A program made the position numbers and the translations under genes. From contig NZ_JALJAZ010000001.1 in NCBI RefSeq assembly GCF_022899245.1, positions 1,271,501 to 1,335,500 on the forward strand: a stretch of 64,000 nt of DNA, read 5' to 3'. Below are positions 25,049 through 34,369 of this stretch, piece by piece (the stretch's first letter is position 1; the number at the start of each line of letters is the position of its first letter). This DNA is from Falsirhodobacter halotolerans (GTDB lineage: Bacteria > Pseudomonadota > Alphaproteobacteria > Rhodobacterales > Rhodobacteraceae). The notes under the pieces are model-generated. The model worked only from the letters and a program-made list of their open reading frames with translations, had not been told where the DNA came from and ran no database searches.

Positions 25049-25593
25049 CAGACGCGCACCGCGCGGATCGGACCCAGCAGGGCGTTGACGGCGAAGGGGA
25101 GGGCGGTCGCAATCGTTCCGGTCACCACAGCTTCCCGGTTGGCGTACCAGTGCCCGACCAGCATCTTGACGGCTTGGGCAACCACGGGTCGCAGTTCACG
25201 GGGCATCTCAGCCGTGAACCGAACGCGCAATGGCCCAGGGGCGAGAACGCGCGGTGACACGGTTGTGCCGAGCGCATCATGGCGGATTACCGAACCCAGC
25301 ACCTCGATTTCCGCGCCTTCCGCATCGACGCGAACCACCTCCAAGTCTGTAATGTCGGGCAGGGCAAGCCGAACTGGCCCGACCGTCGCGAAGTCCTGCT
25401 GCCACGTCTGCGACAGGATGCATCGCCCAAGGATGCCGTACCATCCATCGAGGTGCGCCATGGCGGCATCCCGCAATGATAGGAGGAGGGCATCCTCCTC
25501 CTGCACCTCATCCGCCCGGCATTGCAGCCGCAATTCCTCGAGGGTCACGATCGACCCTTGAGGCGGGGTCACCAATACCGGGCGCATGATCAT
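25048..25593 (-). CDS. Head-tail connector (gp6-like)
   Basis: 181 residues. LVTPPQGSIVTLEELRLQCRAD and EEDALLLSLRDAAMAHLDGWYGILGRCILSQTWQQDF match the HK97 gp6-like connector family that forms the ring under the portal. AVKMLVGHWYANREAV near the C terminus is also typical. It lies directly upstream of the head-closure gene, the usual order. Confidence 0.85.
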   Translation of the reverse strand: MIMRPVLVTPPQGSIVTLEELRLQCRADEVQEEDALLLSLRDAAMAHLDGWYGILGRCILSQTWQQDFATVGPVRLALPDITDLEVVRVDAEGAEIEVLGSVIRHDALGTTVSPRVLAPGPLRVRFTAEMPRELRPVVAQAVKMLVGHWYANREAVVTGTIATALPFAVNALLGPIRAVRV

Positions 25594-25889
25594 TTCGCCT
25601 TTTTGCCGTAGGGCGTGGGGTCCAGCCCGAGACCCGCAAAATCGACGTCGTTCGGCGTCCGGCGGGCGGGGTCGTTCATGTCGATCTGGTTCTGCGCGGC
25701 CGTCGTCCCCGCGCGAGGATTGGCGTCGATGCTTTCGTGGCTGACATCGACATCACCGGTGATGGAGGGTTCGATGATCGCGCCGGACGCATCCTCCAGC
25801 GTGGTGGCGGGCGCAGGATCGGCGATACCCGTCGCGTTCGCCTCATCGGCCGGGGCTTCGGTTTTGGTGTCGGTCTTCTTCGTGGCCAT
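25590..25889 (-). CDS. Small acidic, disordered phage structural-region protein
   Basis: 99 residues from the ATG at 25889 (AGGAGG upstream), MATKKTDTKTEAPADEANATG..., low-complexity and rich in Ala, Asp, Thr and Pro, with a C-terminal DFAGLGLDPTPYGKKAK. It sits between capsid and connector genes and overlaps the connector start by four bases. Similar small disordered proteins occur at this site in many alphaproteobacterial phages; the function is unknown (capsid decoration is possible). Confidence 0.7.
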   Translation of the reverse strand: MATKKTDTKTEAPADEANATGIADPAPATTLEDASGAIIEPSITGDVDVSHESIDANPRAGTTAAQNQIDMNDPARRTPNDVDFAGLGLDPTPYGKKAK

Positions 25890-25956
25890 GATAGCCTCCT
25901 CTGAATACGAAAAGGGGGCCGTTGTGGCCCCCTCTGGTCGTGTCGTCTCCACCGGC

Positions 25957-27201
25957 TTAGGCGGCGGCCCCGGCCTTTACGACGCGCAGCACGTCGGGGT
26001 TCAGCAGGCCACCTCCCACACGTTTCGTCGTGTAGAAGTGAACGAACGGCTTGTTGGTGAAGGGGTCCCGCAGAACACGGACCCCAACTCGATCGATGAT
26101 CATGTACCCCCGGCGGAAGTCGCCGAAAGCGATCGGGAAGGCATCCGCGGCAAAGTCCGGCATCGCGGGCATTTCCGTGATCGGATACATGGCCAAGGTC
26201 GCGGGCTGCCCTGCCTGGAAGGACGGCTGCCAGAGATAATTGCCCTGCCCATCTTTCAGCTTCCGGATCGACGCCTGCGACTTCCGGTTCATCACGAAGC
26301 GGGCGTCGGCCGAATACTCGTTCGGCAGATCGTAGATCAGGTCGATGATCTCGTCCGCGGTGATGCCAGTGGCGGCCGCCGTCGTGACGCCGGTCTTGAT
26401 CGCGCCCCAGGGGTGGGCGTTCGCATTGGCGCCGCCCTCGACATAGGTCAGGAACCCGGCGGGCTTGTTCACTCCGTTGCCCGCCACGAAGGCCATGCCC
26501 TCCTGATAGGAGAACTCGAGCTCGACCTCTTCCGCGATCCACGCTTCCAAATCCACCTCGGCGTCGTCCAGCATTTGCTGGGTGGCGGCCGGGTTCGCGT
26601 AGATTTCGCCGGTGTTGTAGGTCATCTGCCCAAACGTCGGCGTCGACGTCTGCGGGCGCGGAGCGGTTTCGCCCACCCATCCCGAGCCCATGCCACGGTT
26701 GTTGAACAGCTTGGTGAATCCATTCGTGCTGATGGACTGGACCGTCGCCAGCGCCCGCATGGGCGAGACCTGAACAAGGCGGTTGGTGATCGTGCGATCC
26801 CATTCCACCGGCGCGAGATACCCGCCCTCGGGCGCAGTGCCCTTGGTCAGCGATGCTTCGATAGCCCCCTTGCGGAAATGGGCCCGGAACGCCTCGGAGT
26901 ATTCGGGGTCGCGGATCTCGCGATCGCCGCCCCCATTCAGCTTCGCGGCGGCCAACTGCGCGTTGGCCTGATCGACGGCCCCTTGAAGGTTCGCGATGTT
27001 GGCGTTGATCTTCTCCAGCTTGTCGGTTGTGACGACGTCGTCGAACTTCGCGGCGATTTCCTTGTCCTTGGTGGCGACAACCGCCTTGAACTCGGTCCAG
27101 TCGGTTTGCAGCGCGGTGATGACGCGCGACAGGTCGCTCGAACCATCGGCGCGTACGGCAACGACCCCGCAAGCCTTCGCGGGGGTAAAATGATGGGTCA
27201 T
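25957..27201 (-). CDS. HK97-type major capsid protein with N-terminal scaffold region
   Basis: 414 residues from the ATG at 27201. The N-terminal 110 residues are a charged coiled coil (KDKEIAAKFDDVVTTDKLEKINANIANLQGAVDQANAQL), the delta/scaffold domain usually removed by the prohead protease. The rest is HK97-fold capsid: APEGGYLAPVEWDRTITNRLVQVSPMRALATV, later FVMNRKSQASIRKLKDGQGNYLWQP and IAFGDFRRGYMIIDRVGVRVLRDP. The protease gene lies just upstream, with 10 bases between. Confidence 0.93.
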   Translation of the reverse strand: MTHHFTPAKACGVVAVRADGSSDLSRVITALQTDWTEFKAVVATKDKEIAAKFDDVVTTDKLEKINANIANLQGAVDQANAQLAAAKLNGGGDREIRDPEYSEAFRAHFRKGAIEASLTKGTAPEGGYLAPVEWDRTITNRLVQVSPMRALATVQSISTNGFTKLFNNRGMGSGWVGETAPRPQTSTPTFGQMTYNTGEIYANPAATQQMLDDAEVDLEAWIAEEVELEFSYQEGMAFVAGNGVNKPAGFLTYVEGGANANAHPWGAIKTGVTTAAATGITADEIIDLIYDLPNEYSADARFVMNRKSQASIRKLKDGQGNYLWQPSFQAGQPATLAMYPITEMPAMPDFAADAFPIAFGDFRRGYMIIDRVGVRVLRDPFTNKPFVHFYTTKRVGGGLLNPDVLRVVKAGAAA

Positions 27202-27211
27202 GATTTGCCTC

Positions 27212-28066
27212 TTATGACCTGATGGTGGAACGAAGGCCCTCGATAAGGGCCACAAGGTCGTCAGCGTCGCGCGTGACGTTCGGGTCCGGAGCATCGCGCG
27301 TGCCGGACTTCATCTCCGACACGCAGGCTTTGGCCCGGGCGGGAGACATATTGCAGGAGCGCATGAGCGCGTTTTCAACGACACGTTCGGCGGGGATATG
27401 CTTTTTCGCGTCGGCAGAAACTTTGACCTTTTCAGGCTCGAGCTTACCAGTCGCCAATCCTTCGGAAATGGCCGATCCTGTGTTGAACATCGTGCCATCG
27501 CCACGGCGGCGGTCCATCCATGCCGCAGCTTTGGCCTTATCCACTCCTGCGCGTGCGGAATAGATTTCGGCCATCGCATCGTCGATCTCAGCCAGAAGTT
27601 CGCTTGCTGCCTCGGTGTCGTATTTGTTGCCGATGATGACGCCTGATGCATTGTGGACCATCAGGAATGAACCGTCGGCCATCAGGATATCATCTCCTGC
27701 CATCGCAATCACCGATGCGGCAGATCCTGCCATGGCGATGATGTTGATGGTCACCTTAGCCGGGTGGGCCCGCAGGAGGTTGTAGATCGCAAGTCCGCTA
27801 AAGAAGTTGCCCCCCGGTGAATTGACATAGACCTCGATGTCACGCGGGCCGATCGAGCGCAACGCGCCGGCGATGCGGCGTTCGGAGTTGTCGACCGCTG
27901 AATACGGGTCAATGCCGATCTGCCCGTAGATGGAGATGACCGCATCGTCGGCCGACGCCGCGACCAACGTGGGGTCAAATGCGTTTACGTTGTCGGAAGG
28001 CGCTTCAAAAGCGAGGGCGTCCGAATGACGGAATGCCCGCACTTCGGGAAGTTTGAGCAGGCTCAT
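27212..28066 (-). CDS. ClpP-like prohead protease (S14 family)
   Basis: 284 residues from the ATG at 28066 (AAAGGAGG upstream). ClpP-type catalytic features are visible: Ser115 in AMAGSAASVIAMAG, His138 in FLMVHNASG, and the oxyanion-strand VYVNSPGGNFFSGLAIYNLL. Such proteases cut the capsid scaffold during head maturation. The gene start overlaps the end of the portal gene by 4 bases, and the capsid gene follows. Confidence 0.92.
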   Translation of the reverse strand: MSLLKLPEVRAFRHSDALAFEAPSDNVNAFDPTLVAASADDAVISIYGQIGIDPYSAVDNSERRIAGALRSIGPRDIEVYVNSPGGNFFSGLAIYNLLRAHPAKVTINIIAMAGSAASVIAMAGDDILMADGSFLMVHNASGVIIGNKYDTEAASELLAEIDDAMAEIYSARAGVDKAKAAAWMDRRRGDGTMFNTGSAISEGLATGKLEPEKVKVSADAKKHIPAERVVENALMRSCNMSPARAKACVSEMKSGTRDAPDPNVTRDADDLVALIEGLRSTIRS

Positions 28067-29358
28067 TCGGGCCTCCTTTGGGGTTGCTGTCCGGGGGCGG
28101 GGGGAAGGTCTTCCCGGTCGATGACTGGCCAATCGAACGAGTCGCGCGCCTCCTCTTGCGTCGCGATCGGGGCATGGCCGCCGGCGCCAAGCGCCTTCGA
28201 CCAGAACTCCATCTGCTCGGCCATCGAACCGCGCAGCAGGCCGCCGGCGTTGAACTTGGCCTCCAGCTTATCTGCCTCGTCCTCGGTCAGCAGCGACCGC
28301 TCAACAGCCTGTTCCCACGCGGTGAACCACGGTGTCAGGCTGTACCGGACGAAGAGCTGACCCAGCACGTCGATCCCGGACCCCCACGACGTATCGTCGA
28401 CGGCAAGCAGGGGGCGGGGCACGCCGAAGGGACGGGCGATTTCCTCGACCTGCTGCTTCCGCTGCTCAAGGTTCTGCGCATCTTTGCCCGTGGCGGTCGG
28501 GCGACTGTAGTCCATACCCTCCTCAAGGATCATATCCTTATGGGCATTCTCCGGCCCGCGTCTCGCCTCCATGCTGGCGGTCAGACGTTCATAGACTTCG
28601 GGCGACAGCTTGGTGGGGTGTTTAAGAACCCCGCCCACCATCATGCCGTTGCGGAACAGCCGTGCGGCGGCGCGATCCGTCTGGATGGCAAGCCCGATGG
28701 CATCCGCCGCGTTCTTCACCAGCGAGATGCCGTTGATGCCGTTTTCCGACAGGCCATAGCGAAGATGGAAGATATCCCTCTGTTCGTAGCTGACTCGTCC
28801 CGCCGACCCGCGATCGACGCGGTACCGCAGGGACCAGTCCGGGTTCTGTTCGACCGTCACGCGGTGACCCTCGATTGGCACCATTTGCAAGATCTTCGAT
28901 CCGCTGCGGACGATCAGCGCATAGGCATCGCCGTCGACGAGGGCCCGCATCTGCATCAGGGTCCGAAACTCGAAGGCTGTTTGCCAGGCGTTCGGCTTCC
29001 GGTGCAGGATCCGGAACAGCGGATGGTCTTTGGCCTTCTCCTTCGTGTCCTTTTCGCGCAGGTGCAGGGGCAACATGCCGATTGCAAAGCTGATCAGCGA
29101 GACACAGCGAAGCACCGTGGTATTCTTCATCGCCACCTTGGAGGTGATGCTGATCCCCGCCTCGGACACGCCTGCAACGCCACCCCGCATGAAGTCTTTG
29201 AACGACGGGTCGTCGAAACCGTAGAACTCCCCGGACGAAACGCCGGACGCCATCACCTGCCCAACTGCGCTGCCGACAGGTTGCGCCGTAACGGTGGGTT
29301 CGATCCGGGCTGTCGCGTCGGAGGCCGGGGTGGGGCGTAGCTTGTCGAATAGTTTCAT
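28063..29358 (-). CDS. Portal protein, HK97 family
   Basis: 431 residues. The core TVLRCVSLISFAIGMLPLHLREKD, NAWQTAFEFRTLMQMRALVDGDAYALIVR, FHLRYGLSENGINGISLVKNAADAIGLAIQTDRAAARLFRNGMMVGGVLKHP and FGVPRPLLAVDDTSWGSGIDVLGQLFVRYSLTPW are diagnostic. It forms the dodecameric DNA channel at one capsid vertex. It lies between terminase and protease genes in the normal order. (Only short excerpts of this long conserved core are needed for identification, e.g. LKHPTKLSPE at about residue 237.). Confidence 0.93.
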   Translation of the reverse strand: MKLFDKLRPTPASDATARIEPTVTAQPVGSAVGQVMASGVSSGEFYGFDDPSFKDFMRGGVAGVSEAGISITSKVAMKNTTVLRCVSLISFAIGMLPLHLREKDTKEKAKDHPLFRILHRKPNAWQTAFEFRTLMQMRALVDGDAYALIVRSGSKILQMVPIEGHRVTVEQNPDWSLRYRVDRGSAGRVSYEQRDIFHLRYGLSENGINGISLVKNAADAIGLAIQTDRAAARLFRNGMMVGGVLKHPTKLSPEVYERLTASMEARRGPENAHKDMILEEGMDYSRPTATGKDAQNLEQRKQQVEEIARPFGVPRPLLAVDDTSWGSGIDVLGQLFVRYSLTPWFTAWEQAVERSLLTEDEADKLEAKFNAGGLLRGSMAEQMEFWSKALGAGGHAPIATQEEARDSFDWPVIDREDLPPAPGQQPQRRPE

Positions 29359-29368
29359 CGGCTACCCT

Positions 29369-31051
29369 TCACACCATCAGGATGCCGCGGTCTTCATAGA
29401 CCGATGGCCCCTCATCTTCGTCGATCAGCCAACGACCGAGTGCCATGATCCGCGCAACAGGACCGTCGATCTTGTTTTCGCCGCGCTCTTTCGCCGGCCG
29501 ATGCAGGTCCGAGGTCCGAGTTCCATTCACAACGTTCGACAGCATCCACGTGAAAGCAGGATCGCCGTCGTGATACATTCGGCCTTCCGCAATCAGCGCG
29601 TCCATAGCCCGCATGGGTTCGTTCATGGTCGAGGGGCGGTTACCGAACTCGACGCAGGTCACGCCCTTCTCCATCATCTGCACAGCCATTTGGCGGGAGT
29701 GCCAAGGATCGAACACCAGCTCGCGGACATCGAACCGTTCCAGGCAATCCTCGAGATCAGCCTCGATCACGCGATCATCGGTGACCGCCCCATCCGTTTC
29801 TATCAGCGACGGTCGAGGCGAATCCCTCCAAGTCTGAAAGTGCTCGTTATGGGGTTCGTCGATGGTTTCGGCGGGGCAGTAGTATCGCCCGAAGCACGCG
29901 AAGCCGTCCTTGTACCGAAAGACCAGCTCAACAGCGGTAAGGTCGCGTTTCTCGGCGAGATCGATACCGATGATGCATTCCTGTCCGACGAACATGTCGA
30001 GGGTCAGCGTAGGGTCGGCCGCCTTCTGATACCGCAAGACGTTGTAATAGGCGGCTCGGGACTGGACCCACACATTCAGGTGCTTGGTCTTGAACATGCC
30101 AGCCTTGCGGGGCGTGTTCATCGCCTCCCGCTGTTGGGCGAGAAGGAAGTCCTTTTTGATCGACACGCCGAAGTTCGGGTTGGCTTTCCGGATCACATCC
30201 GGCGAGGTCCAATCGTCGCCCTCATCGATGCCGTAGATCAGCGCGAACGTCTCGCTGTCGGGGCGGGTCCCTTCGAGTTCTTTCTGCGCTTCATCCTGCA
30301 TCGCATAGCAGGGCCCAGCGATGTTATCGCCTGCCGTGGTGATCACCAGCATGAGCGGCTGTTCCCGCGCGCCCATCCCGGTTTCCATCGTGGCGAACAG
30401 GGCGTCGGTGTCGTGCTCGTGGTACTCGTCCACGATCGCGCATGATGGAGAGGCCCCGTCGCCCGGGTTTCCGATGACCGGTTCGAAGCGGCTGTCATTC
30501 GACAGAAGGTGAAGGTTCTTTGCGTTGACGGTCAGCCCATAGTGATCGCGCAGCGCGGTCTGCTTTTGCGCCATGAGCCGGGCAGGGCGAAATACCTCCC
30601 ACGCCTGCTTCTCGGTTGTGGCGCCGCTATATACCTCGGCCCCAAACTCTTTGTCGGCCAGCAGCATGTAAAGACCGATGCCCGCAGCCAAGGCCGACTT
30701 GCCGTTTTTCCGGGGCACAAGCAGCAGCGCCTTCCGGTACCGCCGCGTGCCGTCCGATTTCCGCATCCAGCCGAACACCACCGCAATGAAGAACACTTGC
30801 CACGGCTCGAGGATCAGCGTCTTTCCCTGCCTTGCCCACTCGCCCTTGGTGTGAGGCATGAGCTGGATGAACTTGCAAACCCTCTCCGCCGCCTTCGGGT
30901 CGAACTTGAAGCGGAATGCCTTGTCCTTCTGCGACGCAATATCGTCGAGGTGTCGCTGACAGGCGAGCCGGACATACTTGGCCGCCGGTATCTTGCCCGA
31001 CACCACGTCGCGCGCATACCGCGCGGCGACGCTGGTGGATGAAGCGGCCAT
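29369..31051 (-). CDS. Terminase large subunit
   Basis: 560 residues of the Terminase_1 (HK97-like) family. An ATPase domain shows Walker A in LLVPRKNGKSALAAGIG and Walker B in CAIVDEYHEH; a C-terminal RNase H-like nuclease begins with ECIIGIDLAEKRDLTAVELVF, supplying the first metal-binding Asp. It packages DNA into the prohead and cuts it. The small subunit gene ends 3 bases upstream. Confidence 0.95.
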   Translation of the reverse strand: MAASSTSVAARYARDVVSGKIPAAKYVRLACQRHLDDIASQKDKAFRFKFDPKAAERVCKFIQLMPHTKGEWARQGKTLILEPWQVFFIAVVFGWMRKSDGTRRYRKALLLVPRKNGKSALAAGIGLYMLLADKEFGAEVYSGATTEKQAWEVFRPARLMAQKQTALRDHYGLTVNAKNLHLLSNDSRFEPVIGNPGDGASPSCAIVDEYHEHDTDALFATMETGMGAREQPLMLVITTAGDNIAGPCYAMQDEAQKELEGTRPDSETFALIYGIDEGDDWTSPDVIRKANPNFGVSIKKDFLLAQQREAMNTPRKAGMFKTKHLNVWVQSRAAYYNVLRYQKAADPTLTLDMFVGQECIIGIDLAEKRDLTAVELVFRYKDGFACFGRYYCPAETIDEPHNEHFQTWRDSPRPSLIETDGAVTDDRVIEADLEDCLERFDVRELVFDPWHSRQMAVQMMEKGVTCVEFGNRPSTMNEPMRAMDALIAEGRMYHDGDPAFTWMLSNVVNGTRTSDLHRPAKERGENKIDGPVARIMALGRWLIDEDEGPSVYEDRGILMV

Positions 31052-31054
31052 GGC

Positions 31055-31504
31055 TCAGTCCAGATCCGCGAACGGATTGGATGCCGGTGCTTTCCCTGCC
31101 GAGACCTTGGATCGCGCTGCGGGGGTCAGCCCGAACTCGGCCAACAACGACTGCGCGTGCCGCAGGGCTTCGTTCCGCATGGCGACTTCCGGCCGCGCCT
31201 TCCACGGGCCATTCTTGATCCGATAGGTCCGCCCCTGGTCCTCGATCAGGCCGGTGAGGATCTGTATTTCCTCGAGGCGGGATGCCAGCATTGCCAGCGC
31301 GTCGACATCGTCGGGCGACGCGATGCCCATGCCGAAGATGATCGCCCCAACACGGTCGTAGATCTCGGCTCCAGCTGCCGACAACCACTCGGGCGCCGAG
31401 GCGAGCCCAACGTTTGCCACGGGAGCATCGGGGTTCATCCGACACTTCTGGGCTGTTCCGCCGACCAGCTTCAGGTGGTCCGGCTTGCGCTTGCGTCCAG
31501 CCAT
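31055..31504 (-). CDS. Terminase small subunit, P27 family
   Basis: 149 residues. MAGRKRKPDHLKLVGGTAQKCRMNPDAP at the N terminus and SAAGAEIYDRVGAIIFGMG followed by DVDALAMLASRLEEIQ are typical of P27-type small subunits, which recognise the packaging site. The C-terminal KVSAGKAPASNPFADLD is also usual for the family. It is the first gene of the leftward late operon unless the HNH gene is included. Confidence 0.92.
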   Translation of the reverse strand: MAGRKRKPDHLKLVGGTAQKCRMNPDAPVANVGLASAPEWLSAAGAEIYDRVGAIIFGMGIASPDDVDALAMLASRLEEIQILTGLIEDQGRTYRIKNGPWKARPEVAMRNEALRHAQSLLAEFGLTPAARSKVSAGKAPASNPFADLD

Positions 31505-31633
31505 GCCACCCCCCCCTAAAAACTCATTTCATTTCGCACGCGCGTAAATGCGTCTGCCGTCCGCCGGTCCCACCGCTCTAACTGTGGACTTTTGCCCCCC
31601 CCGGGGGTGTTTGCGCATCGCGACGCCGCAATA
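31505..31633. other. Candidate packaging-site (cos) region
   Basis: This 129-base gap between the HNH nuclease gene and the small terminase gene is where HK97-like phages carry cos. It contains a run of C and G with dyad symmetry around 31595-31608 and several short CGCG-rich repeats. No cos sequence can be identified by eye; the call rests on position. Confidence 0.3.
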
Positions 31634-32464
31634 TTATTGCGCGGGACGGTGAAGGCGGAACCATCGGTTGATCGCGGCCATCTGCGAGGGCAGGGCGCTG
31701 AGGCGGGCAGGGTCGCCCCACACCCGTTGGTGGCAGGTCTCGGGATCGACCGTTACGGGACGCACCGCGCAGCCCGTGGCAGCCACCCAGCGATGGACCT
31801 CCCACGGGTTGGCGCAGGTTGCGATGATGATCGCAGGCTGCGGGCCTTGATGCGCTCGCAGGGCTTCATTGCGAGCCACCGCTGCAGCGCGCGCCTCATC
31901 CATTGTCCGGCCGTAGCGGGGGAGGCCGAGGCCAACCGCATACTCGTCAAGGTCATAGACGATCCCGCCCATACCCCGTGCGACTGTGGTCTTGCCTGAG
32001 GCAGGCGGCCCATAGATCAGCGTCGATCCATCGGGCAAGATAAACTGCTCTCCCGCAGGGAAGTCCAAGGCATCGCCAGTCCGCTCATTCAACATCCCGC
32101 GCCGCACCATCAAGTGGCGCAGATTATGCCCGAACCGATCCGCGATCCATTCCACCTTTTGCTTCAGCGAGTGACATTCCACGCAACAGTGCATGAAGTG
32201 ATCCGTGGACGCCCCGGCAGGCCAGAACCGGTCCGGATCGCCGCGATGTGGGATGATATGGTCCACCACCACGCCGGGCACCACGCGCCCCGTTCGGTTC
32301 AGGCAGTAGCCGCATAGGGGATGCGCCCGGCGGAATTGATCCCGAAACCTTTCCCACTGTCGGGTGTATCCGCGCTCCCGCGCTGTTCCACGTGAGGTCT
32401 GACCACGGCGATGCCGATGGGATGCCCTGAACTTCATCCGGTGCGTCGAGGGGGCAGCGGGCAT
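31634..32464 (-). CDS. HNH endonuclease fused to a P-loop NTPase
   Basis: 276 residues from the ATG at 32464 (GGAGG five bases upstream). Residues about 48-100 are a zinc-ribbon HNH domain: CGYC at 51-54, VVDHIIPHRGD with D68-H69 and H73, and a second cysteine pair plus His in HCCVECHS (92-99). Residues about 148-276 form a P-loop domain with Walker A GPPASGKTT at 152-160 and a DLDEY at 171-175, like AAA/kinase-type ATPases. HNH proteins next to terminase (HK97 gp74 type) stimulate cos cleavage. The fused ATPase is unusual and could couple nicking to an NTP-driven step. Confidence 0.8.
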   Translation of the reverse strand: MPAAPSTHRMKFRASHRHRRGQTSRGTARERGYTRQWERFRDQFRRAHPLCGYCLNRTGRVVPGVVVDHIIPHRGDPDRFWPAGASTDHFMHCCVECHSLKQKVEWIADRFGHNLRHLMVRRGMLNERTGDALDFPAGEQFILPDGSTLIYGPPASGKTTVARGMGGIVYDLDEYAVGLGLPRYGRTMDEARAAAVARNEALRAHQGPQPAIIIATCANPWEVHRWVAATGCAVRPVTVDPETCHQRVWGDPARLSALPSQMAAINRWFRLHRPAQ

Positions 32465-32625
32465 CTGGCCTCCATCATCAGCGCTCGGGCGGCACGCCCC
32501 CACCGCAAGGAACCGGGCGGGCCACCGGAGCGCAGAAATGAAAAAGCGCGGTATGGTTCCCCATCCGCGCAGCATCGTCCCGATAATGCCAAAATGACCA
32601 TTTACCGGTGAATGTCAACTGTCAT

Positions 32626-33603
32626 CTAACCGGGCCGCGCCTTTGCTGAGTAAGCTAGCATAGCGGCCGCGATCTTCCGTCTCTGATCAGCCGATGCTTG
32701 CGCCAATCTTGGCTGATCTTTCGTTGCTTGATGCTTTGAAACAAAGTCTAGCTGGCTATCATCCGCACCATACACGAACCGCACAGCGTAGTCGCAAACT
32801 TGTCGATTACATTCCCGTACCAGTTGCCGATGCGACATTGCTAGTATCGGTCGCAGTGCAGCTTTATCTCTAGCTGCAACGAATAGTCTCCTTGGGCCAA
32901 TTGGAAGGGCCAAATGGCCTCCTTCAACCAATAGGCCGTTCGTCCTGATAATGGGGCGATCCGAAGTTAGAAAGTCAAAATCTGCGCCTGATATGTCAAT
33001 GATATGCCATATCATGTTATAAATCGCGTGAGCTACTTTGCCGCCATCCATAATATGTACCAATGCGCTCATCGCTGACCGATCATGGACATCTGAGGAC
33101 TGATTAGACAGGTGCTCATAGAACGACTTGGGGTCTTCAGCTTTTCGAATTTCTTGGTAACGCTCCTCCCATCGTCCAAGATCGTCCGATAGCAACAGAT
33201 ACCGCCAGGTATCTTTGAATGCTGCAATGTCCTCTGGGGCCCTCAACAGCAACGAATGAAGAAACATGGACCAACCGGTCCGGCACCTTGAATCCCACCG
33301 CGTTCGATTTCCTTGCTCTTCAATTAGCTTCAACGCGTCGGCAGCAGCGTTATCCACCGGGGAAAAGAATTTTGTCTCAATCTCGTTGGCTAGATCATTG
33401 TTAAGCCCCCTCAGCTCATACAGCTTTTCTGCGAATCCTGTCGCTGAGGGATACTTTCGTTTTGGCACGATGCGGTCATAAGGTCGGCTGTATTGGCATA
33501 GCTTGCCATCAGTCCCTGTCGCCCAGCGCGAAAGGTAGAAAGATGGAATGTAGTGATGGCGATGAGGCGGATTGGGGGGTGGGTTGTTGCTCAAATGCGT
33601 CAT
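32626..33603 (-). CDS. DUF4238-family protein
   Basis: 325 residues. The N terminus RHHYIPSFYLSRWA is the signature of DUF4238, and the central ISGADFDFLTSDRPIIR also fits; the biochemical function of the family is unknown. Codon use and composition are noticeably more AT-rich than in flanking phage genes, and gaps of 65 bases (upstream) and 161 bases (downstream) separate it from neighbours, so it looks like an independently acquired single-gene insertion between packaging and early genes. A role in defence against other phages is a reasonable but unproven idea. Confidence 0.75.
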   Translation of the reverse strand: MTHLSNNPPPNPPHRHHYIPSFYLSRWATGTDGKLCQYSRPYDRIVPKRKYPSATGFAEKLYELRGLNNDLANEIETKFFSPVDNAAADALKLIEEQGNRTRWDSRCRTGWSMFLHSLLLRAPEDIAAFKDTWRYLLLSDDLGRWEERYQEIRKAEDPKSFYEHLSNQSSDVHDRSAMSALVHIMDGGKVAHAIYNMIWHIIDISGADFDFLTSDRPIIRTNGLLVEGGHLALPIGPRRLFVAARDKAALRPILAMSHRQLVRECNRQVCDYAVRFVYGADDSQLDFVSKHQATKDQPRLAQASADQRRKIAAAMLAYSAKARPG

Positions 33604-33668
33604 CGCCGGGCTGTCGTTTTCGATTTACTGATCTCGCTCCGTTATAGGGGATCAACCGGACCCAACAA

Positions 33669-34310
33669 CTACTCAAACTGTCCGCGCCACGTTACCGCCA
33701 GTCCCCGCATTCCCTCCAGTATGCACTGAAGTGCGCGCACGATCGCGTCGGGATTGCGAACAGCCTCATCATCTATGACAGCCCGCTTGGCGATCGAAGC
33801 TGTTGTGCCATCGACATATCCCAACCATCCCTCGATTTGCATCAGTGCCCGCGTTGCATCCCGTTGGCGTTCTTCGGGCGATCGTTCGTCCAGTGGTGGG
33901 GTGCTGGCATCGGCCTCCATAGCCTCAACCGGCCGCAGAAGGCGAAGGCAGGCCGCGTGCCGCTTGGGTGCACCAATGGCAACATCGAATGCCGCCTGTG
34001 TCCGGCGCATGTGGCAGATCGCATCCCACAGCCCAGCGCGGTCATCGGCATCCAGTGGTATGGACGTTTGGGATAGCGAACGGCCCGCATGGCACCCATT
34101 CCACGGGGCGCGCATGTCGCGCATGTTTTCGGCTGTCAGCTCTTTGCCCATCTGGCGGCACCTGGTCTTGAGGGCGGGAATAGACGGATCGCGCTGCTTG
34201 TCCTTCCGCGATGTCCGGCCGTTCTTCTCGCGGCGCGGGGTATCGGCAAGCTCTATGCCAAGCAGCCCCTTATTCTTCTTCCGTCTGCGTTTCTCGGCGA
34301 CGCTTGTCAT
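33669..34310 (-). CDS. Phage protein of unknown function
   Basis: 213 residues with a very basic N terminus (MTSVAEKRRRKKNKG, then RTSRKDKQRDPS) and a mostly helical remainder (GLWDAICHMRRTQAAFDVAIGAPKRHAACLRLL). No domain is recognised. The basic start suggests nucleic-acid contact. Located between the DUF4238 gene and a helix-turn-helix gene on the same strand. Confidence 0.6.
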   Translation of the reverse strand: MTSVAEKRRRKKNKGLLGIELADTPRREKNGRTSRKDKQRDPSIPALKTRCRQMGKELTAENMRDMRAPWNGCHAGRSLSQTSIPLDADDRAGLWDAICHMRRTQAAFDVAIGAPKRHAACLRLLRPVEAMEADASTPPLDERSPEERQRDATRALMQIEGWLGYVDGTTASIAKRAVIDDEAVRNPDAIVRALQCILEGMRGLAVTWRGQFE

Positions 34311-34369
34311 GCTCAGTCCCTCGGGGTGGTGTTGCCCCGCCCAGCGCGGGCGAGGTCGGTATGCGTCGA

